64,000 nt of DNA, taken from NCBI RefSeq assembly GCF_033344935.1, contig NZ_JAWPMM010000001.1, forward strand, positions 496,001-560,000. Reading direction: 5' to 3'. Below the pieces are notes generated by a model that was not told the origin of the DNA, did not search any database, and worked only from the letters and a program-made list of their open reading frames with translations. Numbering within the stretch: the first letter of the stretch is position 1; each line of letters begins with the position of its first letter. Shown here one piece after another: positions 34,177 through 41,138 of this stretch. The position numbers were made by a program, and so were the translations under genes. The DNA comes from Reichenbachiella sp. GTDB lineage: Bacteria > Bacteroidota > Bacteroidia > Cytophagales > Cyclobacteriaceae.

Positions 34177-35511
34177 ATGAAAAAAATAAATCAATATATA
34201 ATAGCGCTAATAGCTGTTTTCACATTTTCATGTGAGTTGGACGAACCAGTTGATCTAAACAATCCAAGTTTTGGGGGTGTTCTTAACGACGCCAGTATTG
34301 GTCAATTAAATGAGTTGGTTACTGGAGTAGTGGCAAGGGCCAGTACAGGTATGGGCAACTACCACGATATAGTCGGGGTAATTGGTCGTGAAATTTATCG
34401 CATTGATGTGTCTGACCCAAGATGGGTAGGAGACTTGCTAGGAACTGGAAATTTGGATAATAGTGCATTTTATACAGGAACAAATTTCAGTACTAGATAC
34501 AATGGCGTTAAAACGGCAAATACTTTAATTGGAGCCGTTGAGAATACCACTGTACTGACTGATGAAGAGGCCCAAGGATACTTGGCTTTTGCCAAAACTT
34601 TTAAAGCACATGCATTATTATTTGCTTTGAATCATCAGTACGACAATGGGATCAGGGTTGATGTGGAAGATCCAAATGCTCTTGGCCCTTATACAAGCAA
34701 TGCTGCTGAGGGGTATGATGCAATAGCAGCGATCTTAGCTGAAGCTGCTACCCACATAGAGAACGCAGGAACATCTTTTGCATTTGGCTTGACTTCTGGG
34801 TTCGATGGTTTCGATACACCAGCAACCTTTGCAGGATTTATAAAAGCGTTACAAGCTAGAGTGGCCTTATATCAGGAGAATTATGCCGATGCCGTGACAT
34901 TTGTTGATCAATCTTTTTTGGATGAGACAGGAAATTTTGATCTGGGCGTCTACCGAGTATTTGCGAATGCTTCTGGAGATCGAGTAAATGCTTTGTTTTT
35001 TCCAAACAATACAAATGGAACAACAAGGTTGGTTCAGAATGATTGGGTTCCTGATGCTGAAGACGGTGATTTGAGATTGTCAAAAGCATCATTAAGAAAT
35101 TCGCCACAGGATGTTATATCTGGTCAGTTGGTTGCTAACTATGATGCATGGGCAGTTAAAGATCAGACGCAGCCTATGGCTTTTATTCGCAATGAGGAAT
35201 TGATTCTGATAAAAGCCGAAGCTTTGATCCAGGATGGTTCAGCAGCGGCTTTAGCTGAAGCGGTTACTCTGATTGATATAATTAGAGTCCAATCAGGAGG
35301 GTTAGGAAATTATAGTGGACCTGTGACTCAATCGGATTTAATTAATGAAATGCTTCATCAAAGAAGGTATTCATTGTTTGATGAAGGTCATAGATGGATT
35401 GATATGAGAAGATACGATAGGTTAGACGAGCTCCCCCTAGATCTTCCCAATCATTCTGTAATTGTACAACTACCGAGACCATTCAATGAGATAGGGGTGC
35501 AAGGAGGTTAA
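34177..35511 (+). CDS. SusD/RagB-family nutrient-binding lipoprotein
   Basis: Surface lipoprotein of 444 aa that forms the lid on the SusC barrel. Lipobox near TFSC (about residue 19). Helical TPR-like SusD core with YNGVKTANTLIGAVE, QGYLAFAKTFKAHALLFALN and the C-terminal FIRNEELILIKAEAL and MLHQRRYSLFDEGHRWIDMR, which are highly characteristic. It begins 15 bp after susC and ends in a strong terminator, so the pair is the end of the transcription unit. No glycoside hydrolase, SusE/F or sensor follows, which separates it from classic polysaccharide utilisation loci. It is at the short end of SusD lengths. Confidence 0.92.
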   Translation: MKKINQYIIALIAVFTFSCELDEPVDLNNPSFGGVLNDASIGQLNELVTGVVARASTGMGNYHDIVGVIGREIYRIDVSDPRWVGDLLGTGNLDNSAFYTGTNFSTRYNGVKTANTLIGAVENTTVLTDEEAQGYLAFAKTFKAHALLFALNHQYDNGIRVDVEDPNALGPYTSNAAEGYDAIAAILAEAATHIENAGTSFAFGLTSGFDGFDTPATFAGFIKALQARVALYQENYADAVTFVDQSFLDETGNFDLGVYRVFANASGDRVNALFFPNNTNGTTRLVQNDWVPDAEDGDLRLSKASLRNSPQDVISGQLVANYDAWAVKDQTQPMAFIRNEELILIKAEALIQDGSAAALAEAVTLIDIIRVQSGGLGNYSGPVTQSDLINEMLHQRRYSLFDEGHRWIDMRRYDRLDELPLDLPNHSVIVQLPRPFNEIGVQGG

Positions 35512-35527
35512 ATCTCTCACACCAAAT

Positions 35528-35559
35528 AAAAAACGCCATTCTTCTGAATGGCGTTTTTT
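35528..35559 (+). terminator. terminator of susCD
   Basis: AAAAAACGCCATTC (35528-35541) and its exact complement GAATGGCGTTTTTT (35546-35559) around TTCT. It is 16 bp past the susD stop and intact. The IS3-family element inserted 11 bp beyond it. Confidence 0.92.
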
Positions 35560-35609
35560 ATGTTTTAGAGTGTCCCGTCCTGAAATAGCGTTACACAAAA
35601 AACGACGTT

Positions 35610-36044
35610 ATGAACGAACTCACAGAGAACAAGTATGTTAAAAGAACACAGAAGGACTACAGCTACGCTTTTAAATTGTCAGTTGTGTCAGAAGTTGAAA
35701 GCGGAGAGTTAGGCATAAAAGCCGCCGCTCGCAAGTATGGTATTCAGTCACACTCTACAGTTACCAATTGGCTTCGAAAATTTGGTAACTTTGATTGGGT
35801 CAATAAATCAACACTTCGGATGCCAAAATCTAAAGACCAAAAACTATACGAACTTGAGCAGAAAGTACGGCTGTTGGAAAAGCAAAAAAAAGAGCTTGAA
35901 CAGCAGGTTGAAAACGCAGATAAGAAAGCCATTTTCTTTGATATGATGATCGACATAGCCGAAGAAGAATTCAAACTCCCCATCAGAAAAAAGTCTTTAC
36001 CCCAACAGTTGATCGATTCAAGGTTGAACAAAAAGAAGGGGTAA
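35610..36044 (+). CDS. IS3-family OrfA (helix-turn-helix, leucine zipper)
   Basis: DNA-binding subunit of 144 aa. The N-terminal helix-turn-helix includes YAFKLSVVSEVESGELGIKA and KYGIQSHSTVTNWLRKFG. It is followed by a coiled coil (about 75-110, YELEQKVRLLEKQKKELEQQ) used for dimerisation. On its own it usually acts as a regulator; when the ribosome slips at 35987-35993 it becomes the N-terminal half of the full transposase OrfAB. ATG start at 35610, 39 bp inside the left end. Confidence 0.9.
   Translation: MNELTENKYVKRTQKDYSYAFKLSVVSEVESGELGIKAAARKYGIQSHSTVTNWLRKFGNFDWVNKSTLRMPKSKDQKLYELEQKVRLLEKQKKELEQQVENADKKAIFFDMMIDIAEEEFKLPIRKKSLPQQLIDSRLNKKKG
35987..35993 (+). promoter_or_regulatory. 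programmed -1 frameshift heptamer A AAA AAG
   Basis: AAAAAAG sits in the OrfA frame as A-AAA-AAG, the canonical X-XXY-YYZ slippery site of IS3-family elements. Slipping back one base continues into GTC TTT ACC and an open frame that runs without a stop into the OrfB catalytic domain, through VEQKEGVTQICRLLGMNRQ. Confidence 0.85.
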
Positions 36045-36061
36045 CCCAGATCTGTAGACTG

Positions 36062-36910
36062 TTGGGGATGAATAGGCAAATCTATTACCGCTCTATCAGA
36101 AGAAGTAAACAAAAGCAAGAAATAGCCACCAAGGTAGTAGTTATGGTTGAAAAGGTGCGTATGAAAATGCCTCGTATAGGTACCAGAAAGTTGTATCATT
36201 TACTTTATGATGAACTTCAGCCGCTGGGAGTTGGAAGAGACAGGCTATTTGCTATTATGAAAGCAAATCATCTTCAGATCGTACCTAAGAGACAATATCA
36301 TATCACTACTGACTCTCATCATCGATTTAGAAAACATAAAAACCTTATTGATGGGCTTTCCATACAAAGGCCTGAGCAAGTATGGGTATCGGATATCACC
36401 TACATTGGAACACGGAAAAATCCGATGTATTTATCGTTGGTCACAGACGCTTATTCAAAGCGGATCATGGGCTTTGATGTATCGAAAAGTCTGGATGCTT
36501 CAGGTGCAATATCAGCCCTTAATATGGCTATTGCCAATCGTATATATCCTGAGCGAAAGTTGATCCATCACTCAGACAGAGGATTGCAGTATTGTTGCGA
36601 TGCCTATCAACAGGTGTTTAACAATCATAATATAAGGTGCAGCATGACCGAAAGCTATGACCCATATCAAAATGCCATAGCCGAAAGGGTGAATGGGATA
36701 TTGAAACATGAATTTATCTTAGGGATCACCACATCAGATGTAGCACTAATGGACAAACTCATTGAGCAGAGTATTTATATCTACAACCATGATCGACCTC
36801 ATTGGAGCTGTTGGATGAATACCCCGGCATTTATGCATCAGCAAGACAAGGTCAAGATTAGAAACTATAGAAACAAAAATAGCACCGAGCTAAAACCCGA
36901 TGCTATCTAA
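36062..36910 (+). CDS. IS3-family OrfB (integrase catalytic domain)
   Basis: Catalytic half of the transposase, 282 aa if counted from the TTG at 36062. Its frame is open back to the A6G site at 35987 and should normally be made as the C-terminal part of a frameshifted OrfAB. DDE residues are Asp in EQVWVSDITYIG, Asp in LIHHSDRGLQY and Glu in NAIAERVNGILKHE, with spacing typical of retroviral-type integrase (rve) domains. HTH_21-like region PRIGTRKLYHLLYDEL precedes it. The reading frame is whole. Confidence 0.92.
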   Translation: MGMNRQIYYRSIRRSKQKQEIATKVVVMVEKVRMKMPRIGTRKLYHLLYDELQPLGVGRDRLFAIMKANHLQIVPKRQYHITTDSHHRFRKHKNLIDGLSIQRPEQVWVSDITYIGTRKNPMYLSLVTDAYSKRIMGFDVSKSLDASGAISALNMAIANRIYPERKLIHHSDRGLQYCCDAYQQVFNNHNIRCSMTESYDPYQNAIAERVNGILKHEFILGITTSDVALMDKLIEQSIYIYNHDRPHWSCWMNTPAFMHQQDKVKIRNYRNKNSTELKPDAI

Positions 36911-36964
36911 TATTTTATCCTAAAATCTGTAACGATTATTTAGGACTAGTCAGAGTGGGTAATA

Positions 36965-37861
36965 TTATTCTTCATCCAGCATATCAATATCCTGAATCAA
37001 TACCCTTTTAGAAATGGCTTGTCCTGTTTTTGTTGCTGCCAAACCACCAAGGGCAGTTTCCTTGTAGCGAGTCTCCATGCTCTGCCCTACTTCTCCCATG
37101 GCTTCCGCACATTCATCTACAGGGATTACGCTGTCTACGTCAGAAAGTGCGATTTGAGCCGAAGAATTGGCTATAGCCGCGGCACTTGCATTTCGAACGA
37201 CGCAAGGTACTTCTACTAATCCGGCTACTGGATCACATACCAGTCCGAGCATACACTGTAGAGTCACAGCAACAGCATTGAAAACCTGATCTATGTTTCC
37301 GCCGAGGCAATACACGATGCTTCCTGAAGCCATCGCAGCAGCACTGCCGGTCTCGGCTTGACAACCGCCCACGGCACCAGCGAGAGAGGCTTTTTGTTCT
37401 AGAATCAAAGCAATACCTGCGCTGATGAGCAAGGCTTCATGGATTTTTCGATCTTCAATACCGTGAATTTTCTGCATGGTAGTTAGCACTCCGGGAAGAA
37501 TGCCAGAGGCACCTGCTGTTGGGGCTGCTACTACACGCCCCATACAAGAATTTACTTCTTTGGCAGCCAGGGCACTGGATATCAAGGTCTGAAATTCTTT
37601 GGATAACACCACAGTTTTATTCTGAGCTACTTTTTTGGCGCCATTCTTTATCATTCCTGAATGGGAAGACATGTCTTCGGTTAAACCCGTTTCAACGGCT
37701 TCTTTCATGACCTGATAGGCTTTTTCCAACCCTGACCAAATATCATCTTCTTGAGCACCTTTTTGCTCAATTTCATAATTCAGCACGGGCTCAAACAAAA
37801 GAGTACCCTCTTTTTCACAAAGTGCCTTCCAGCCTTTGAAATCTTCGAATAGAAATGACAT
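36965..37861 (-). CDS. sdaAA: L-serine ammonia-lyase, iron-sulfur dependent, alpha subunit type
   Basis: Deaminates L-serine to pyruvate and ammonia with a [4Fe-4S] cluster. The 298 residues correspond to the alpha domain. Cluster cysteines are seen in VGGCQAETGSAAAM and LGLVCDPVAGLVEVPCVVRN, with AAPTAGASGILPGVL earlier. No beta-subunit gene is adjacent, so the partner is either elsewhere or the N-terminal region (MSFLFEDFKGWKALCEKEGT) replaces it. The stop lies 12 bp from the IS3-family element, which probably displaced whatever terminated this gene. ATG start. Confidence 0.92.
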   Translation of the reverse strand: MSFLFEDFKGWKALCEKEGTLLFEPVLNYEIEQKGAQEDDIWSGLEKAYQVMKEAVETGLTEDMSSHSGMIKNGAKKVAQNKTVVLSKEFQTLISSALAAKEVNSCMGRVVAAPTAGASGILPGVLTTMQKIHGIEDRKIHEALLISAGIALILEQKASLAGAVGGCQAETGSAAAMASGSIVYCLGGNIDQVFNAVAVTLQCMLGLVCDPVAGLVEVPCVVRNASAAAIANSSAQIALSDVDSVIPVDECAEAMGEVGQSMETRYKETALGGLAATKTGQAISKRVLIQDIDMLDEE

Positions 37862-37947
37862 GATGTTTTGGGTTAAATGTCTTCTAAAGTTACTAAGATT
37901 CTTGGCCGCTTGTTGTTAGTGACGGCCAAGAATTGAATAATGTATCT

Positions 37948-39399
37948 CTAAAACTCTGCGTTGCCTGGAGTTCTTGGGAAAGGAATGACGTCTCTGATGT
38001 TGGTCATACCCGTGACGAACAAGATCATTCTTTCAAAGCCCAATCCATAACCACTGTGCGGCGCAGAACCGAATTTACGAGTGTCAAGGTACCACCAAAG
38101 TTCTTCTTTGGGTACACCCATTTCATCCATTCTTTGTTCTAATTTATCCAATCGCTCTTCTCTTTGAGATCCACCGATGATTTCTCCAATACCTGGAAAC
38201 AGAATGTCCATAGCGGCAACGGTTTTCCCATCATCGTTTTGGCGCATATAAAAGGCTTTGATGTCCTTTGGATAGTCTGATAGAATTACTGGTTTCTTAA
38301 AGTGCTTTTCCACCAAATATCTCTCATGCTCTGACTGCAAATCAGCACCCCAGGCGTCAATCAAATACTTGAATTTCTTCTTTTTATTTGGCTTTGAATT
38401 TCTGAGAATATCAATAGCCTCTGTATAAGTCACTCGCTCAAATTTGTTGTCAACTACAAATTTCAATCGATCCATCAAATAGAGCTCGGGCCGCTCAGTT
38501 TCCTTCTTGTTTTTGTTCTCCTCCACTTCTCTCTCGTGCAAGAACTTCAAATCGTCGTGGCAGTTATCCAAAGCATACTGAACCAAATATTGAAGCATCT
38601 CCTCTGCTAAGTCGGCATTGTCATCTGCATCGAAAAATGCCATTTCTGGCTCTATCATCCAGAACTCTGCCAGGTGGCGAGTAGTGTTTGAATTTTCTGC
38701 TCTGAAGGTAGGGCCAAAAGTATAGATCTGACCTAGGGCCATAGCAGCTAGCTCTCCTTCCAGCTGCCCAGATACTGTTAGATTGGTTTCCTTGTCAAAG
38801 AAATCTTGTTTGTAATCAATTGCACCATCTTCTGTCTTTGGTAGATTGTCCATATCCAATGATGTTACTCTAAAAGTCTCACCAGCACCTTCAGCGTCTG
38901 AAGCTGTAATGATCGGTGTATGGATATTTAAGAACCCTTTATCGTTGAAGAATTTGTGTACGGCGAAAATCATCGCGTGACGAATTCTATATACAGCACC
39001 AAAAGTGTTTGTCCTTGGGCGTAAGTAAGCGATTTCCCTTAAAAACTCAAGGGAGTGTTTTTTCGGTTGTAGTGGATATTTTTCCGGGTCGGCTTCGCCC
39101 AATACTTCCAATTCCTTTACATGCATTTCAACTGATTGCCCAGAACCCTGAGAAGCTACAATTTCACCTCTTGCCGCTACGCAAGCACCTGTAGTGACCA
39201 GCTTGAGAACTTCCTCAGAAATTTCATTTGGATCTGCGACCAATTGCAAATTATTGATTGTCGAACCGTCGTTTAGTGCAATGAATGCTACATTTTTGTT
39301 TTGCCTTTTGGTTCTTACCCATCCTTTCACAAGTAGACTTGATCCTACTTCTGCCGATTTTAAAACCTCTAATACCTTGGTTCGTCTTTCCGTACTCAC
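37948..39399 (-). CDS. asnS: asparaginyl-tRNA synthetase
   Basis: Class IIb synthetase charging tRNA-Asn, 483 aa. An N-terminal OB-fold anticodon-binding domain (about 18-110, [20 protein letters not shown]) is followed by the catalytic core. Motif 2 is [20 protein letters not shown] and motif 3 is [16 protein letters not shown], ending [17 protein letters not shown], which identifies AsnS rather than AspS. It has a long insert rich in Glu/Lys around residues 275-310, common in this phylum. Its cognate tRNA gene is in the window at 16504. The start is ATG; the gap upstream is filled by a palindromic repeat. Confidence 0.96.
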   Translation of the reverse strand: MSTERRTKVLEVLKSAEVGSSLLVKGWVRTKRQNKNVAFIALNDGSTINNLQLVADPNEISEEVLKLVTTGACVAARGEIVASQGSGQSVEMHVKELEVLGEADPEKYPLQPKKHSLEFLREIAYLRPRTNTFGAVYRIRHAMIFAVHKFFNDKGFLNIHTPIITASDAEGAGETFRVTSLDMDNLPKTEDGAIDYKQDFFDKETNLTVSGQLEGELAAMALGQIYTFGPTFRAENSNTTRHLAEFWMIEPEMAFFDADDNADLAEEMLQYLVQYALDNCHDDLKFLHEREVEENKNKKETERPELYLMDRLKFVVDNKFERVTYTEAIDILRNSKPNKKKKFKYLIDAWGADLQSEHERYLVEKHFKKPVILSDYPKDIKAFYMRQNDDGKTVAAMDILFPGIGEIIGGSQREERLDKLEQRMDEMGVPKEELWWYLDTRKFGSAPHSGYGLGFERMILFVTGMTNIRDVIPFPRTPGNAEF

Positions 39400-39490
39400 G
39401 TTTCTCTGATTTTTAATTCAATAATTGCCTGATAATGAAGGCAGAGCGCAAAAAAAAAGTATTTTAAGTTCCTGTGCAATTTATTTACAG

Positions 39491-39560
39491 TCGGAAGACC
39501 GAAGTGGGTAGTCTGAAGCTTTCGGTCTTCATACTTCGGACTTCTAGCTTCGAAGTAGTT
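39491..39560. repeat. palindromic CTTCGGTCTTC repeat cluster
   Basis: GAAGACCGAAG (39494-39504) is inverted at CTTTCGGTCTTC (39519-39530). ACTTCGGACTTC and ACTTCGAAG-type palindromes follow. It lies in the 247-bp divergent gap between asnS and the PfkB kinase. The open frame that crosses it on the minus strand (39396-39623) is not protein-like. Confidence 0.6.
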
Positions 39561-39646
39561 TTTATCCTTATTTATAAGTTCAATAGCCAAAAATTTATTC
39601 TCTTTGCGCCAAGCAAATTCCACCCTTTAATTAAAATCAAAATAAG

Positions 39647-40639
39647 ATGAAGTACGATGTATATGGCATAGGAAATGCCTTGGTTGATTTAGTGTTTGAA
39701 GTAGATGAAAAATTTCTATTGGATCACAAGGTTGAAAAGGGTTTGATGACTTTGGTAGAAGAGGATCGACAGAACGAACTTATTGGAGCCATAGATATCC
39801 ATGAGAATATGATGAAGGGAGGAGGCTCAGCTGCTAACACTGTAGTGGCCACCAGCCAATTCGGAGGCAAATGCTATTACTCTTGCAAAGTTTCGAATGA
39901 TGAGTTTGGTCAATTCTTCCTGAAAGATCTTGCTGGCAATGGTGTAGATACGAAATTGACAAAAGACACAGCTCCTGATGGGATCACGGGAAAATGTTTG
40001 GTAATGACGACTCCTGACGCTGAGCGCACGATGAATACCTTTTTGGGTATTACTTCGGATTTCTCTGTAGCGGAAATAGATGAAGCAGCCATCAAAGAGT
40101 CAAAATACATCTATTCTGAAGGTTATTTAGTGCCATCTCCATCGGGACGAGAGGCCATGCTGAAGGGAATGGAAGTGGCAAGAGCCAATGGTGTGAAAGT
40201 AGCACTTTCTTTTTCTGACCCGAGTATGGTGAAATTCTTCAAAAATGAAATGGTAGAAGTAGTAGGAGAAGGGGTTGATTTGTTGTTTTGCAACGAAGAA
40301 GAAGCGATGCTATACACAGACACTGACAATTTGCTAGATGCTCGTGAGGCTTTGAAAAAGGTGGCTAAGAGGTTTGCCATTACACTCGGCAAGAATGGGG
40401 CAACTATATTTGATGGTGACACTTTCATTGATATTGAGTCCTATCAGGTGGATGCTATTGACACCAACGGAGCTGGCGATATGTTCGCAGGTGCTTTTAT
40501 GTTTGGGATCACCAATGGCCACTCTTACGCAGAAGCAGGAAAATTGGCCAGTTTGGCTTCGTCAAAGGTTGTTTCCCAATTTGGACCAAGGCTAGAAAAG
40601 GCACAAGCTCAAGATGTATTGAGTCATCTATTAGGATAA
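39647..40639 (+). CDS. PfkB-family carbohydrate/adenosine kinase
   Basis: A ribokinase-fold kinase of 330 aa, closest in pattern to adenosine kinase-like members. VYGIGNALVDLVFEV opens the fold. MMKGGGSAANTVVATSQFGG is the N-terminal PfkB signature, and DAIDTNGAGDMFAGAFMFGI holds the catalytic Asp in the anion-hole motif GAGD. LLFCNEEEAMLYT is also typical. The substrate (adenosine, a sugar or another nucleoside) cannot be settled from sequence alone. It has an ATG start and its own terminator at 40668-40693. Confidence 0.88.
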   Translation: MKYDVYGIGNALVDLVFEVDEKFLLDHKVEKGLMTLVEEDRQNELIGAIDIHENMMKGGGSAANTVVATSQFGGKCYYSCKVSNDEFGQFFLKDLAGNGVDTKLTKDTAPDGITGKCLVMTTPDAERTMNTFLGITSDFSVAEIDEAAIKESKYIYSEGYLVPSPSGREAMLKGMEVARANGVKVALSFSDPSMVKFFKNEMVEVVGEGVDLLFCNEEEAMLYTDTDNLLDAREALKKVAKRFAITLGKNGATIFDGDTFIDIESYQVDAIDTNGAGDMFAGAFMFGITNGHSYAEAGKLASLASSKVVSQFGPRLEKAQAQDVLSHLLG

Positions 40640-40667
40640 CTGATTCTCATCATAAATAAAGATATTT

Positions 40668-40693
40668 AAAAGGGTTCCAATGGAACCTTTTTT
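40668..40693 (+). terminator. terminator of the PfkB kinase gene
   Basis: AAAAGGGTTCC and GGAACCTTTT pair with one bulged G around a 3-base loop, then TT. It lies 28 bp past the stop. The longer frame of the next gene would start inside it, which argues against that start. Confidence 0.75.
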
Positions 40694-40702
40694 GTTTCTA
40701 AA

Positions 40703-40710
40703 TACCTTTG
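40703..40710 (+). promoter_or_regulatory. candidate -7 box of the OsmC gene
   Basis: TACCTTTG fits TAnnTTTG and lies 17 bp before the ATG at 40728, just past the upstream terminator. No TTTG was seen at -33 spacing. Confidence 0.45.
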
Positions 40711-40727
40711 TAAAAAAACAGATCATC

Positions 40728-41135
40728 ATGACTTCTTCACTTAGATATAAAGCAGAAAACGAATTTGAAGCTACTAATCAGGCTGGTAACACGGTAGCCA
40801 TGGACATGTATCCTCAGGATGAAAAGAAGGATCAATCTCCTATGGACCTCTTGCTATCTGCTGTAGCTGGATGTGCTGCGGTTGATATCGTTTCGATGAT
40901 TAAAAAGAAGCGTAGAACATTTGTTGACTTGAAAGCCGAAACCACTGGAGAAAGAGCGGAAAGTCATCCGAAAAAATTTACTAAGATTCATATCAAGTAC
41001 ATCATTACTTCACCAGACTTGACTGAAAAGGAAGCAGAAAAAGTCATAGACTTAGCTGTTAATAATTACTGCAGTGTAGCCTCATCACTTGATCCGGCCA
41101 TAGAATTGACTCATAGTTTTGAGCTGATCAGGTAG
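40728..41135 (+). CDS. OsmC-family peroxiredoxin-like protein
   Basis: Organic hydroperoxide-reducing fold, 135 aa from the ATG of MTSSLRYKAENEFEATNQ. The frame extends to 40680 but that start is inside a terminator. The two redox cysteines expected of OsmC/Ohr proteins are in SAVAGCAAVDIVSMI and VNNYCSVASSL. QSPMDLLLSAVAGC is the family signature preceding the first. Cytosolic thiol peroxidase activity is the probable role; some YhfA-like members lack a proven substrate. A candidate promoter box lies 17 bp upstream. It is convergent with the 743-aa gene, whose stop is 3 bp away. Confidence 0.88.
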   Translation: MTSSLRYKAENEFEATNQAGNTVAMDMYPQDEKKDQSPMDLLLSAVAGCAAVDIVSMIKKKRRTFVDLKAETTGERAESHPKKFTKIHIKYIITSPDLTEKEAEKVIDLAVNNYCSVASSLDPAIELTHSFELIR

Positions 41136-41138
41136 TCT

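Larger units (their letters stand above)
35571..36952 (+). mobile_element. complete IS3-family insertion sequence (1382 bp)
   Basis: The left end TGTCCCGTCCTGAAATAGCG and the right end read inward, TGACTAGTCCTAAATAATCG, match at most positions; both continue TTACA. The ends have the TG...CA form typical of the family. Flanking GAG (35568-35570 and 36953-36955) is a 3-bp target duplication. Two overlapping frames encode OrfA and OrfB with a -1 frameshift site between. It sits in the convergent gap between the susD terminator and the sdaA stop, 12 bp from the latter. No damage is visible. Confidence 0.9.

Noticed and set aside
31189-35511. Classical polysaccharide utilisation locus
   Set aside because: Only SusC and SusD are present; no glycoside hydrolase, SusE/F or glycan sensor is seen, so I call only the transporter pair.
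39396-39623. 75-aa frame upstream of asnS on the minus strand
   Set aside because: It crosses the palindromic repeat cluster and overlaps the asnS start; composition is not protein-like.
40680-40727. Earlier start for the OsmC gene
   Set aside because: The start codon would be inside the upstream terminator and before the candidate promoter box.
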